From Lysobacteraceae bacterium (GTDB lineage: Bacteria; Pseudomonadota; Gammaproteobacteria; Nevskiales; Nevskiaceae), in NCBI GenBank assembly GCA_013823855.1, contig PNMW01000059.1, positions 1 through 64,000 of the forward strand: DNA of 64,000 nt. Reading direction: 5' to 3'. Below are positions 1 through 10,268 of this stretch, piece by piece; position 1 is the first letter of the stretch; every line of letters begins with the position of its first letter. Both the position numbers and the translations under genes were made by a program. The notes under the pieces are model-generated. The model did no database searches. It saw nothing but the letters and a program-made list of their open reading frames with translations, and was not told the DNA's origin.

Positions 1-61
1 AACCGAATCACTGAGTCCCCGTATTGAATACTGTTGGGCTCAGCTAGGTCCGAAGGAAGCT

Positions 62-3000
62 TCATCGTCGGCTCAGACCGATGCGCGTGATCTGGATGGC
101 CTGCTCGACGATGGACTTGGCGTGCTCCAGCCCGACTAGCGGAAACAGCTTCGGCAGAAGCGCCTTGCGGATGGCGGACTCGATGTTCTGTGGATTGAGG
201 GAATTCTCCGCAACGGCCGTCCTGACAACGCTGTCAATCAAGAGAGCAGCCTCCGTCAATTTGTCTTGGGCGGGTTCATCCAAGGCGTCAAACGCATCGT
301 CCCCGATCGTCATCCGGATCGCGCCGAAATAGGCCTTCGCGTGCGCGTTAGCGCCAAATTTATCGGGTACTCCGGGGGTCTCCCGCAAATCCAGCTTCTG
401 CTCAAAGTCCTTGAACAGCGCGTACTGCTTCAACGGATGCTCGAACATCGCCTCAGCTTCGGCGATCGCCTGCTTCAACAATTCGCCGAACACTTTCTGT
501 GCGTACGGATCGTCCGCCAGGTCCTGTTCTATCGTCTTGCGCAGCCTGGTGCGGATCAGGTCCGTCTCGTTGCGCGTCTTCTCCTCGTTCCAACCATCCG
601 CTTCGTCCGGCTGCCCCAACTGATGGACGAGGTAGACGCCCTCGAGCTCGCGCACCTGGTTACCGATCACTTGTTTGTCGACCAGCCGGCGAATTTGATC
701 TTCATACACGCCGTAATCCACGGTTTCCATCGCGTCCTGGCGCGCGATCTTTCTCAGGCTGGTGAAGAACTGGAGGTCTTCCTTGTAGCTCGCGATCAGG
801 GCTTCGGAAAAGCTCCGGTCCTCGAAGAAGCTGCGTGACGACAAGGCCGTTTGCAGGCAGAGGCCAAACGTGGTCAGCGCCGACGAGAAGTCATCACGCA
901 ACTTGCGGCGCTCGTCGTACTCCTCGCCGTCCGGGGCTTTCACGAACCGCGGGCTCAGCAGCTGACGGTACTGCTCGGTGTCCTTCTTGTTCACCACCGA
1001 CTTGAAGAACGACCACAGCCGGTCATGCAGCGTGGGAAGTTGCTTGTACTCGGTGCTGAACTGCCGATACAGCCCTTCGAGATCCGCCGGATCAAAGCCA
1101 CCCTGCGTCTGGGTTTCCAGGTTCTGGTATGCGCGGATCGCAGTATCCAGCTCCTTGAGGATGCCGCGGTAGTCGACCAGCACGCCATAACGCTTGGCAT
1201 CGTGCAGACGATTCACGCGCGCCACGGCCTGGATCAGGTTGTGGCCCTTCAGCGGCTTGTCGATATACAGCACCGCATTACGGGGCTCGTCGAAGCCGGT
1301 CAATAACTTATCCACCACGATCAACAGATCTGGCGAACCTTCACTGCCGAAGTCCTGCACCACCTGACGTTCGTACAGCTCGGGGTCGAGACCGGCATCG
1401 ATGATGTTTTTCTTCCACCACTTCTGAACCTCCGGTAGCTTGTCCTCATCTACCTCGCTGTTGCCCTCGCGGGTATCCGGCGGCGAGATGATTACGGCGC
1501 TGCTCACCAGGCCGGTTTCATCCATCGCCGTCTTGTAGCGGATCGCGTCCAGCTTGCTGTCGGTCGCCACCTGGCCTTTGAGGCCAGTTTCGAGCAGCTT
1601 GATGTTCTCGCTGAAGTGGGAGGCGATGTCCCAGGCGATCAGCTCGATGCGGTTGGCAGCGCCGTAGATGGCGCCCTTCTTCGCGAACTTCTTCTTCAGG
1701 TCCGAGCGCTGGGCGTCGGACAGGCTCGCGGTGATCTTGTCGAACCAGCGATTGACCGCGTCCTCGTTGATGGTCAGTTCCGGCACTCGCTCCTCGTACA
1801 ACAGCGGGGCGACGGTCTCGTCTTCCACCGCTCGCTGCATGCTGTAGGCGTGAACGATGGGGCCGAACTTGTTGGACGCCTTCTCGTTCTTCAGAAGCGG
1901 CGTGCCGGTGAAGGCTACGTAGGCGGCCCTGGGCAAAGCAGCACGCATGCGCTCATGGGTTTCGCCGCCGTGACTGCGATGACCCTCGTCCACCAGCACG
2001 ATCAGGTTGGCGGAGTCGTTGCGGCATTCGGGCAGCTTGGAGGCCGTGTTGAACTTCTGCACCAGGGTGAACGTGATGCGCTCGCTTCCGCTACTGATGC
2101 GCCGCGCCAGCTCACGGCCCGTGAGTGCCTTGGCTCGCTCGCCATCCTTCTTGGTGGCAATGGCAGAGCCGAACGCGCCGCCGGTCATGAAGTTGCGGGA
2201 GAGCTGCGTTTCCAGATCCACGCGGTCCGTCACCACCAGCACGCGGCATTCCTTTAGAGTGTCGTGCAACAGCAGCGCCTTGGTCAGAAACACCATCGTG
2301 AAGCTCTTGCCCGAGCCCGTGGTGTGCCACACCACGCCACCTTCGCGTCCACCGTCCGGTCGCAGGGTGCCAATACGGGCGATCAGTGCGCGGATACCAA
2401 AGAACTGCTGATACCGCGCCACCACCTTGCCGACCTTGCGGTCGAACAGGACGAAGCCGCGCAGGAACTCCAGCAGCCGAACCGGGGTGAGCAGTGCCGT
2501 TAGCAGGCGGTCCTGATCGTTGGGCAACATCGGCTGCGACCACAGCGATTCGAAGTAGGTCCGCAGAGACGCAGGCTTGCCCTCGAACAATGCGGCGGCG
2601 GTGACTGCGCCAAGCGGTCGGTTCTTGAGCGCCGTGAAATACGCCTCATCGAACTGCTCCTCGCGCCAGCGCGCCCAGAACTTGGCAGCAGTATGCGTGG
2701 TGCCGTAGCGGCCCTCGGTCTGGCTGATCGAGAACAGTAGCTGCGCATAGGCAAACAGATGCGGAATTTCATCCGGCCGCTGATTGCGTAGGTTCTGGCT
2801 GATGCCCTCGGTCACCATCGCCTTGCCGTCGCGACCCGACTCCGGCCGTTTGGCCTCGATCACCACGAGGGGAAGCCCGTTCACGTAGCAAACGATGTCG
2901 GGCGTGCGGTGATGCGTGCCGTGGGCGGACAGCACTTCCAACTCTTCTGTGACGTCCCAGCGATTGGCCTGTGGGTTGATCCAGTCGATCACCGGCACCG

Positions 3001-3358
3001 TCGGCTGGTGCTTCTTGCCGTCCGGCATGAACTCGGTGACGGTGATGCCGAGGGCGAGCTTTGAGTACAGCCGTTCATTGGCGGGCAACAGCCCCTCACC
3101 CAAACCCAGCGAGGACAGCTCGCGCACCATCTGGTCGATGCCGCTGGGCGACAGCGGATACCACTCGTTCTTGTATTCGAAGCGGCGTGTTTTGAGAACT
3201 TCGATGAGACGGGCCTTGAGCAACACCTCGCGAGTGTTGCTACGAAATGCCAATGCCTGGGCTGTGGTCAGAAAGTTCCAGCCCAGGTTGCTCAGCAGGT
3301 GCAGCGCTGGCAGGTGGGCGGCGTACTGCTCCTTCGGGTTCGGAACCTCAGCGGTCAT
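62..3358 (-). CDS. hsdR: Type I restriction-modification system endonuclease subunit R (HsdR)
   Basis: N-terminal nuclease-like motif (THHRTPDIVCYVNGLPLVVIEAKRP), helicase motifs (VVWHTTGSGKSFTMVFLTK, VDEGHRSH, AFTGTPL). Start placed at MTAEVPNPKEQ, which overlaps the hsdS stop (ATGA). Confidence 0.95.
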   Translation of the reverse strand: MTAEVPNPKEQYAAHLPALHLLSNLGWNFLTTAQALAFRSNTREVLLKARLIEVLKTRRFEYKNEWYPLSPSGIDQMVRELSSLGLGEGLLPANERLYSKLALGITVTEFMPDGKKHQPTVPVIDWINPQANRWDVTEELEVLSAHGTHHRTPDIVCYVNGLPLVVIEAKRPESGRDGKAMVTEGISQNLRNQRPDEIPHLFAYAQLLFSISQTEGRYGTTHTAAKFWARWREEQFDEAYFTALKNRPLGAVTAAALFEGKPASLRTYFESLWSQPMLPNDQDRLLTALLTPVRLLEFLRGFVLFDRKVGKVVARYQQFFGIRALIARIGTLRPDGGREGGVVWHTTGSGKSFTMVFLTKALLLHDTLKECRVLVVTDRVDLETQLSRNFMTGGAFGSAIATKKDGERAKALTGRELARRISSGSERITFTLVQKFNTASKLPECRNDSANLIVLVDEGHRSHGGETHERMRAALPRAAYVAFTGTPLLKNEKASNKFGPIVHAYSMQRAVEDETVAPLLYEERVPELTINEDAVNRWFDKITASLSDAQRSDLKKKFAKKGAIYGAANRIELIAWDIASHFSENIKLLETGLKGQVATDSKLDAIRYKTAMDETGLVSSAVIISPPDTREGNSEVDEDKLPEVQKWWKKNIIDAGLDPELYERQVVQDFGSEGSPDLLIVVDKLLTGFDEPRNAVLYIDKPLKGHNLIQAVARVNRLHDAKRYGVLVDYRGILKELDTAIRAYQNLETQTQGGFDPADLEGLYRQFSTEYKQLPTLHDRLWSFFKSVVNKKDTEQYRQLLSPRFVKAPDGEEYDERRKLRDDFSSALTTFGLCLQTALSSRSFFEDRSFSEALIASYKEDLQFFTSLRKIARQDAMETVDYGVYEDQIRRLVDKQVIGNQVRELEGVYLVHQLGQPDEADGWNEEKTRNETDLIRTRLRKTIEQDLADDPYAQKVFGELLKQAIAEAEAMFEHPLKQYALFKDFEQKLDLRETPGVPDKFGANAHAKAYFGAIRMTIGDDAFDALDEPAQDKLTEAALLIDSVVRTAVAENSLNPQNIESAIRKALLPKLFPLVGLEHAKSIVEQAIQITRIGLSRR

Positions 3359-4662
3359 GGCGACGCTTCCGCAGTCGGCACACGGACACGACGTTTGCCC
3401 GTGAGCAGATCGGCCATTAGCGCGGCCTTCTCTTGTTTCAGCTTGCTGATCTGTTCCGCAATCAAGTCCACCTCGCGCCGCGCGGTGTCCAGCACTTCGA
3501 CGATCCGGTGCTGGACGGGCAGTGGCGGAATATTGAAGGGCCACCTCAACCAGCGCTCAGTGTTGAAGATCATCTTCTCGACGTGCACGCCGATACTCGA
3601 GTGAAAGCAGGTCTGCTGGAAGTAGCGCGATTCGGACAGATAGCGCAGAAAGCGCAGATCGATCTGACCGTCGCTGTTCAGCACCGCGTACTCATTCGAG
3701 ACGACAGCGCCGTCAAGCTCGGGGGGCACCACGCCGCAAGCGCCATGAACAATCTGGCGTTTCGAAATTAGAAAGTCACCGGCGCGCACGTAGAACTGCG
3801 ATGGCGTCTTGATTTCTCTACCGGGCAGAACTTCGCGTAGTAAAACGCCGCCGCGAGAACGCTTGACGGTCACGAGCCTATATGTGTCCGCTGCAACCAG
3901 CAGCGCGGGACGTCGCACTTCTGTCAGGTGACGGCTAAGTGGCATGCGCTGCCAACCATCTGGGGTAGCTGGGAGGTTGGGAATACCTGGCTGTACCGAC
4001 GCGGGATAGCCACCGTTACCCAAATCACTATCGGCATCTGGATTGGCCGGAGGCAGATGAAGCGTCAAGGCAAGTATTGCCCGCAATTGCATTCGACGGT
4101 TCTCCAGTAACAACTTGGCCGTCGCGATCGCTCGGTCCCATGCTTCCAATACGTTCGAAATTCTTCGCTGTTGGCATAGCGGAGGGACGGTTACCTCAAG
4201 AGCCAGCAATTGTTCTTTGGAGATATTTTTCATGCTCCCGCTGGTCCCCGTAGCGAGCTTCGATATTCGAGATCGCGTCGGCGGAAAAGCCAGCCAGTAT
4301 GAAAGCCATCGCATGTGAGGTGGGTCGCTTAGCGAGGGCAGCATCTGCCATAACTTGTCTGATAGGAAAAGGTTGTTGCAGTCTGAAGGTACGTATGCGC
4401 TTGCGCCAACGAGCTCTTCGGTATTGCTACGGCTGACGATCACGCTATCTGCCTGAGGTTTGGTCGAAGCTCTTCCTACCTCGTCTGCTCGAATGACTTT
4501 GTTTTCAAGCGGATCGAACGTGCCCGAAGTGACCGCACTAATCTTCAAGACACCCGCTTCGTTTCGAAGGGCAGGTCGATCCTCTCCATTGACGCTCACG
4601 CCCGCATCGAGCGCTCTGACCAACTGCGCCAACGGGACACTGCGCCAACCCTCAGGCAGCAT
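3355..4662 (-). CDS. hsdS: Type I restriction-modification specificity subunit S (two TRDs)
   Basis: 436 aa from MLPEGWRSVPLAQLVRAL. Two TRD/conserved-helix units (PPLCQQRRISNVLEAWDRAI..., PPLPVQHRIVEVLDTARREVDLI...). Lies directly upstream of hsdR. Confidence 0.92.
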   Translation of the reverse strand: MLPEGWRSVPLAQLVRALDAGVSVNGEDRPALRNEAGVLKISAVTSGTFDPLENKVIRADEVGRASTKPQADSVIVSRSNTEELVGASAYVPSDCNNLFLSDKLWQMLPSLSDPPHMRWLSYWLAFPPTRSRISKLATGTSGSMKNISKEQLLALEVTVPPLCQQRRISNVLEAWDRAIATAKLLLENRRMQLRAILALTLHLPPANPDADSDLGNGGYPASVQPGIPNLPATPDGWQRMPLSRHLTEVRRPALLVAADTYRLVTVKRSRGGVLLREVLPGREIKTPSQFYVRAGDFLISKRQIVHGACGVVPPELDGAVVSNEYAVLNSDGQIDLRFLRYLSESRYFQQTCFHSSIGVHVEKMIFNTERWLRWPFNIPPLPVQHRIVEVLDTARREVDLIAEQISKLKQEKAALMADLLTGKRRVRVPTAEASP

Positions 4663-5689
4663 CAGGCTTCCCCTTCTTCGTGAGCTGTCGCTCCGCCTGC
4701 TCCAACTCTGCGATGTCCTCAGCATCGGCCGCGCGCGCATCTGCGACTCGACGCTGCGCATCGAACTGCTCATAGCGCTGATGTGCGATGGCCACCATGT
4801 CGTCATGGCTGACGCGACCGGCACCGCGCAAAAGCGGCCGCTCGTTGAACTCGATGAAGCTGTTCACGTACTGCCGCCAGTCCGCCATGTAGAGCTGCTT
4901 GCGTTGCATGACACGCAGTTCTGCGAACTCCAGGAAGGCAACGACGATGCGGTTCAGATGCTCGATCTCCTTCGCTGCGAGGTAGTTCTTGGCCACGATC
5001 ACGTCGGTCTTGCGCACGCGGCCCGCTTTCCATGCTGTCAGCGCCATGTTGGGCTGGCTCGGGTCGGCGCGCTTCATCACCAGTTCCGCCGCCGTGCATT
5101 CGGTGACGGCGAGCAGCATCTTGTTCTGCACTTCGGCGAAGAACTGGCCCATTGCCTCGCCGTCATCCCGGTAGTCGACTGAGAGTGCAAAGAGGTCGCG
5201 GACCTTGTGGTAGAACCGCTTTTCGGACGCCCGGATTTCACGGATGCGTTCCAGCAGTTCGTCGAAGTAATCCCAGCCAGCTGGTTCCTTGAGCCGGGCG
5301 TCGTCCATGACGAAGCCCTTGACCAGGAACTCCCGGAGGTGGGTCGTGGCCCACTGGCGGAACTGGGTGCCGCGCGGTGAGCGGACGCGGTAGCCCACCG
5401 CGAGGATGAGGTCGAGGTTGTACAGCTTGGTCGTGCGTCGAACCTCCCGGCTGCCCTCGGTTTGAACTGTCAAGTAATCCTTGACAGTTGCCGCGTCGGC
5501 CAACTCGCCCTCTTCCAGCACGTTCTTGATGTGCAAGCTGATGTTTTGCTTGGAGGTCTGGAATAGGTCCGCGAGCTCAGCCTGGGTCATCCAGACGGTG
5601 CCGTCCGCAGCCTTGAGGCTGAACTGAGCGCGGCCGTCCTCTGTGGAATAGAGGACCAATTCGCCGCTACCCGGCGCGGCGTCACTCAT
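4652..5689 (-). CDS. RhuM family (virulence-associated) protein
   Basis: 345 aa with typical RhuM N-terminus (VWMTQAELADLFQTSKQNISLHIKNVLEEGEL ... YNLDLILAVGYRVRSPRGTQFRQWAT). Embedded in the hsd operon. Confidence 0.9.
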   Translation of the reverse strand: MSDAAPGSGELVLYSTEDGRAQFSLKAADGTVWMTQAELADLFQTSKQNISLHIKNVLEEGELADAATVKDYLTVQTEGSREVRRTTKLYNLDLILAVGYRVRSPRGTQFRQWATTHLREFLVKGFVMDDARLKEPAGWDYFDELLERIREIRASEKRFYHKVRDLFALSVDYRDDGEAMGQFFAEVQNKMLLAVTECTAAELVMKRADPSQPNMALTAWKAGRVRKTDVIVAKNYLAAKEIEHLNRIVVAFLEFAELRVMQRKQLYMADWRQYVNSFIEFNERPLLRGAGRVSHDDMVAIAHQRYEQFDAQRRVADARAADAEDIAELEQAERQLTKKGKPDAA

Positions 5690-7193
5690 ATCCCAGCTCC
5701 TTCAGGTAGCCAGCCATTTTCTCCTCGAGCACCGCCAGCTCCTTCTTCAACACCTCGCGCTCCCGACGCACGGCGGCGAGATCGATCTCTTCTTCTTCCT
5801 CGAAGGTGTCGACGTAGCGGGGGATGTTGAGGTTGTAGTCATTGCCGGCGATCTCGGCCGGGGTGGCGAGGTGGGCGTACTTGGTGACCTCGATGCGAGC
5901 CAGGTAGGTATCGAGAATCCGCTGCAAGTCAGTCTCGCGCAGATAGTTCTGGTTCTTGCCGTCCTCGTAGTCGCGGCTGGCGTCGATGAAGAGCACGCTG
6001 TCGTCAGCCTTGCGCTTGCGTAACACGAGGACGGCAGCGGGGATGCCTGTGCCGTAAAACAGTTTCTCGGGCAGGCCGATCACGGCATCGAGCAGGTTTT
6101 CTTCGATGAGCTTCTGGCGGATGCGTCCTTCGGCCGCGCCGCGGAACAACACACCGTGCGGCACCACCACGGCCATGCGACCGGTGGCGGGCTTCATGGT
6201 CTCCACCATGTGCAAGATGAAGGCGTAGTCGCCCTTGGTGCGCGGCGGCACGCCGCGACGGAAGCGGCTGAACTTGTCGTTCTCCGCACCTTCGTGCCCC
6301 CACTTCTCCAACGAGAATGGCGGATTGGCGACCACGATGTCGAAGTGCTTGAGGCCGCTGACGCCGTCCAGCAGCTTCGGGTTACGCAGCGTGTCGCCCC
6401 ATTCGAGGCGGTGGTTGTCTTCACCGTGGAGGAACATGTTCATCTTGGCGAGCGCCCAGGTGCTGCCGATGGCCTCCTGCCCGTAGAGCGCGTACTTGCG
6501 TGAACCGGTCTGCTCGCGAATGAGCCGACCGCACTTCATGAGCAGCGAGCCGGAGCCGCAGCTCGGGTCGCAGATCTCGTCTCCTTCCTGCGGCGCCATG
6601 AGGCGCGCCATGAGGGTGGACACCTCGGGCGGGGTATAGAACTCGCCCGCTTTCTTGCCGCTGGTGGACGCGAAGTTCTTGATGAGAAACTCGTAGGCGT
6701 TGCCGATGACATCCAGCGTGCCGACGCGGCTGGGCCGCAGGTCCAGCTCAGGCTTCGAGAAGTCTTCCAGCAGGTGCTTGAGGATGTCGTTCTTCTGCTG
6801 CTCGTCGCCGAGCTTGTTGGAGTTGAAGCTGATGTCCTGGAAGACGTCACGCAGCTTGCCGATGTTGGCGTCTTCGATGGCGCTCAGGGCTTTGTCGATG
6901 CGCTCGCCATTGCCGGCCTCGTGCCGCTTGCCGTGCAGGGCGTAGAAGCTGGCGCTGGGCGGCAGCACGAAGCGCTCGTTCTTGAGCATCTCCTCGATCA
7001 GTTCGGGGTGATCGCCGTACTGCGCCCGGTACGCCTCGTAGTGGTCCTGCCAAACGTCGGACATGTACTTGAGGAAGAGCATGGTGAGGACGTAGTCCTT
7101 ATAGATGCTCGGATCCACGGTACCGCGGAAGGTGTCGCAGGCGGTCCAGACGGCATTGTTGATCGCGTCCTGGCTGATGGCGGTGCTGTTCAT
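5682..7193 (-). CDS. hsdM: Type I restriction-modification methyltransferase subunit M
   Basis: HsdM N-domain then DPSCGSGSLLMKCGRL and NPPF motif (DIVVANPPFSLEKWG). Start at MNSTAISQDAINNAVW. Confidence 0.95.
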   Translation of the reverse strand: MNSTAISQDAINNAVWTACDTFRGTVDPSIYKDYVLTMLFLKYMSDVWQDHYEAYRAQYGDHPELIEEMLKNERFVLPPSASFYALHGKRHEAGNGERIDKALSAIEDANIGKLRDVFQDISFNSNKLGDEQQKNDILKHLLEDFSKPELDLRPSRVGTLDVIGNAYEFLIKNFASTSGKKAGEFYTPPEVSTLMARLMAPQEGDEICDPSCGSGSLLMKCGRLIREQTGSRKYALYGQEAIGSTWALAKMNMFLHGEDNHRLEWGDTLRNPKLLDGVSGLKHFDIVVANPPFSLEKWGHEGAENDKFSRFRRGVPPRTKGDYAFILHMVETMKPATGRMAVVVPHGVLFRGAAEGRIRQKLIEENLLDAVIGLPEKLFYGTGIPAAVLVLRKRKADDSVLFIDASRDYEDGKNQNYLRETDLQRILDTYLARIEVTKYAHLATPAEIAGNDYNLNIPRYVDTFEEEEEIDLAAVRREREVLKKELAVLEEKMAGYLKELGYE

Positions 7194-7204
7194 GGGTTCT
7201 TGGG

Positions 7205-7801
7205 TCAGGAATTCGGCGGGGTCAGCAGCGCAGCCGCGAGGGCTTCGATCTGGCGTTCCCGATTTTTGACGAGGGTTTCGAGCACCGTCCGCTCTCGGCG
7301 GGCGGCATGGTCCAACGCGAGCAGTCGATGCTGGTGCTCGACAGAGGGAATCGTGAGGGGCAGCTCTTCGAGGATGGTGCGGCGGACACTGAGCTGGTCG
7401 CTGCCCTCCGCCGACTGCCGCAGATACCGCTGAGACGCCACGCGGTTGATCTGCCAGGCGATGAACTCCGGCAGGACGCTCGCCGGGTCTCTCACGCTCA
7501 GTACATATAGATGAGGCGAACAGACCGCTTTCACCGGCACGTTCGCCAAGTGGCCCGCGTAATTGCTGGGGCCACGTGACGCGAAAAGGATGTCGCCTGG
7601 CCGGAGCCATTCCGGCTCCTTCTTGGCTTCGAGTTCTGTCCGCCGGACCGAATGCCAGGCGAGGACGCCTTCCGACGTCAGATCTCGCATCTGGACGACA
7701 GCTACTGGACCGTCCGGTACCTCAGGGACGGATCCCCGAAACGGGTAGCCAAGGCGAACCTCCGCAACATCCCTGAGCACTTTTCTGATTGCGTCAATCA
7801 T
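7205..7801 (-). CDS. Half-length HsdS-like protein (single TRD)
   Basis: About 199 aa with one TRD plus one conserved helix (IPSVEHQHRLLALDHAARRERTVLETLVKNRERQIEAL). First gene of the hsd operon; the ORF extends to 7840 but MIDAIRKVL at 7801 is a more natural start. Confidence 0.8.
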   Translation of the reverse strand: MIDAIRKVLRDVAEVRLGYPFRGSVPEVPDGPVAVVQMRDLTSEGVLAWHSVRRTELEAKKEPEWLRPGDILFASRGPSNYAGHLANVPVKAVCSPHLYVLSVRDPASVLPEFIAWQINRVASQRYLRQSAEGSDQLSVRRTILEELPLTIPSVEHQHRLLALDHAARRERTVLETLVKNRERQIEALAAALLTPPNS

Positions 7802-7878
7802 GATGATGCGAATCATCTGTTGACGGGAGACAAATTGCAAGAGATAGTATCTGCATCAATACGATTGGTGCTAAACAA

Positions 7879-9066
7879 ATGAATACTGCAACAAGTGGAA
7901 AGGCTCGCGGAAAAATCCCGGAACGGATCAAAACGATTCTGTGGGCCGCCGCTGCTGGCCGCTGTGAATACGAAAACTGCAATGCGCCGTTGCTGGGCGA
8001 CCTGATTTCCGGAAAAGCGCAGCTCAACAAGGCGTACATCGCCCACATCGTCGCGGCCGAGCCGGACGGGCCGCGCGGCGACCCGATCCGTTCACCCATG
8101 CTGGCGAAGAAAGTCGAAAACCTGATGTTGATGTGCGACCCGCACCACCGCCTGATTGACCGCGAAGATGTTCCCGGTCACCCAGAGTCCCGTTTGCTGG
8201 CGATGAAGGCGGCGCACGAATCGCGGATTGAGGCCCTGACCGCCCTCTCGCGGGACCGCTCATCCCACGTTCTGCTCTATGCCGCGCGCATCGGCGAGCA
8301 CAATTGTCCGGTCAGCTTCGAGGCGGCGAAGACGGCGCTGATGAACCAAGGCCGTTACTCCGCCGAGAGTCAGCCATTGGCGCTGGACGTGGTCGGCTGT
8401 CCCTACCAGAGCAACGAACCCGACTACTGGAAATTCCAGATCGATGCGCTCCGCACCCAATTCCAGGCTGTGGTGCGGGAGCGAATTGCCAGGGGTAGCG
8501 TTTCGCACCTGTCTGTCTTTGCGCTTGCGCCTCAGCCGCTCCTCATTGAGCTGGGTCGCCTGCTGTCCGACATCCGCGCCTGCGACGTCTATCAACTTCA
8601 TCGCGAGCCCCCGGGCTGGAGCTGGGCGAAGGACGATGGACTCGATGTGCGCTGCTCTTCGTCCGAGCTGGCCGCGCACAACGGTTGCGTCGCGTTGAAG
8701 CTGGCGCTCAGCGCAACGGTTTCGGATGGCCGAATTCACGCGGCGCTGGGTGAAGCCGTTCCGATCTGGTCGATCACCGCCGAAACCCCGCACAACGATG
8801 TGCTCCAGTCCCCTGAAGATCTGAGCAGGCTACGGGCAGCGCTGCGCCGGACCTTCGACCGGATCAAGGCCCAGTACGGCGAGCACGTTGAGATTCACCT
8901 GTTCCCGGCGGCACCGGTATCTGCGGCGGTCGAGGTGGGGCGTGTGTGGATGCCGCGCTCCGATCTGGCGTTGGAGATTTATGACAACGACCGTGCGCAT
9001 GGCGGCTTCATCGCACGCACCCGGCTGGACGCCGCGACTTCCCCGAGCACACCCACCGGAGCATGA
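7879..9066 (+). CDS. HNH nuclease-SAVED domain protein (Cap5-like CBASS effector)
   Basis: N-terminal HNH (AAAAGRCEYENCNAPLL... AHIVAAEPDGPRGDP... NLMLMCDPHHRLID). C-terminal SAVED-like region (HLSVFALAPQPLLIELGRLLSDI... YQLHREPPGWSW ... HLFPAAPVSAAVEVGRVWMPRSDLALEIYD). Overlaps the downstream CD-NTase gene. Confidence 0.88.
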   Translation: MNTATSGKARGKIPERIKTILWAAAAGRCEYENCNAPLLGDLISGKAQLNKAYIAHIVAAEPDGPRGDPIRSPMLAKKVENLMLMCDPHHRLIDREDVPGHPESRLLAMKAAHESRIEALTALSRDRSSHVLLYAARIGEHNCPVSFEAAKTALMNQGRYSAESQPLALDVVGCPYQSNEPDYWKFQIDALRTQFQAVVRERIARGSVSHLSVFALAPQPLLIELGRLLSDIRACDVYQLHREPPGWSWAKDDGLDVRCSSSELAAHNGCVALKLALSATVSDGRIHAALGEAVPIWSITAETPHNDVLQSPEDLSRLRAALRRTFDRIKAQYGEHVEIHLFPAAPVSAAVEVGRVWMPRSDLALEIYDNDRAHGGFIARTRLDAATSPSTPTGA

Positions 9067-10268
9067 ACATGAATACGTACATCGACGTAAAGCAGCGCAA
9101 GCTTGAAGAACTCCTGCGACTCCTCGAACTGCCGGAAGGCGCCTACGAGAAGGCGAAGGACCGATACGAGGATCTCGGCGAGTGGCTGAACCGCGAATCC
9201 TCCACGCTCGCCGGCTTTGATCCGCACGTGCTGGTGCAGGGCTCGTTCGCATTGGGAACCGCGATTCGCCCTCTGCTGAAGGACGAGGAATACGACCTCG
9301 ACCTGACGTGCAAGCTGCGGGACAACGTGAGTCAGCAAACGCACACCCAAGCGGAGGTCAAGAACCTGCTGGGTCACGAGCTGGAGCTCTATCGTCAGGC
9401 CCGACGCATTGAGCAAAAGCTGGAGCCCAAACATCGCTGCTGGCGACTGAGTTATCAGGACCAGCTCGCGTTCCACATGGACGCGGTTCCAGCGATCCCT
9501 GCGGAAGATTCGCGGCGAACCGGTCTGACCCAGATGATGTTGAAGTCCGGCGTTGATCACAGGCTCGCCGCCGACGCATCTGCTACCGCGATCTGGATAA
9601 CGGACGATCGCAGCCCCACGTTCAAAGTGCTCAGTCCCGTCTGGACGCCGAGCAACCCGGAAGGTTATGCAGCGTGGTTCCGCTCCCGGCTCGATCCGTA
9701 TCCCCGCGGACTGCTAATGAAGGCGCAGATCGATCCCGTTCCCCTCTATCAGCGGAAATCTGCGCTGCAGCAGGTCATCCAGCTTCTGAAACGACACCGC
9801 GATCAGATGTTCCGTCGAGATGTCGATATCAAGCCTGCGTCCGTGATCCTGACCACACTGGCTGGCCGCGCGTTCATCGCTGGCCAAGACCTCGTCACCA
9901 CCATGACCACCGTCCTCAATGTGCTGGTGGCGTTCAAGCGATCAAACTCCAGCGTCGTGTTGAACCCCGTAGATCCGGCCGAGAACTTTGCGGACCGATG
10001 GTCACGTCCGGAGAATGCGCGCCTACAATTGAAGGACAATTTCCATGCGTGGATCGATCAGGCTTGCGCCGACTTCGAACTGATTCTTCAGTCGACTGAT
10101 CCCGAACTGCTCGCGAAACGTGCCAGTGATCGGTTCGCGCTCAGCATCGGCGCTGATCGCTTCGCGAAGGCATTGGGACAAGAGGCGACGAGTATCGTCG
10201 CACCGATTGAAGCGCCACATGTCGTAATCTCCCACAATCCGCCACGCCCTTGGCGCCGACTGCGGTGA
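9063..10268 (+). CDS. CBASS CD-NTase (cGAS/DncV-like nucleotidyltransferase)
   Basis: GS...D-x-D nucleotidyltransferase core (VLVQGSFALGTAIRPLLKDEEYDLDLTCKL). ATGA overlap with the HNH-SAVED gene. Confidence 0.9.
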   Translation: MNMNTYIDVKQRKLEELLRLLELPEGAYEKAKDRYEDLGEWLNRESSTLAGFDPHVLVQGSFALGTAIRPLLKDEEYDLDLTCKLRDNVSQQTHTQAEVKNLLGHELELYRQARRIEQKLEPKHRCWRLSYQDQLAFHMDAVPAIPAEDSRRTGLTQMMLKSGVDHRLAADASATAIWITDDRSPTFKVLSPVWTPSNPEGYAAWFRSRLDPYPRGLLMKAQIDPVPLYQRKSALQQVIQLLKRHRDQMFRRDVDIKPASVILTTLAGRAFIAGQDLVTTMTTVLNVLVAFKRSNSSVVLNPVDPAENFADRWSRPENARLQLKDNFHAWIDQACADFELILQSTDPELLAKRASDRFALSIGADRFAKALGQEATSIVAPIEAPHVVISHNPPRPWRRLR

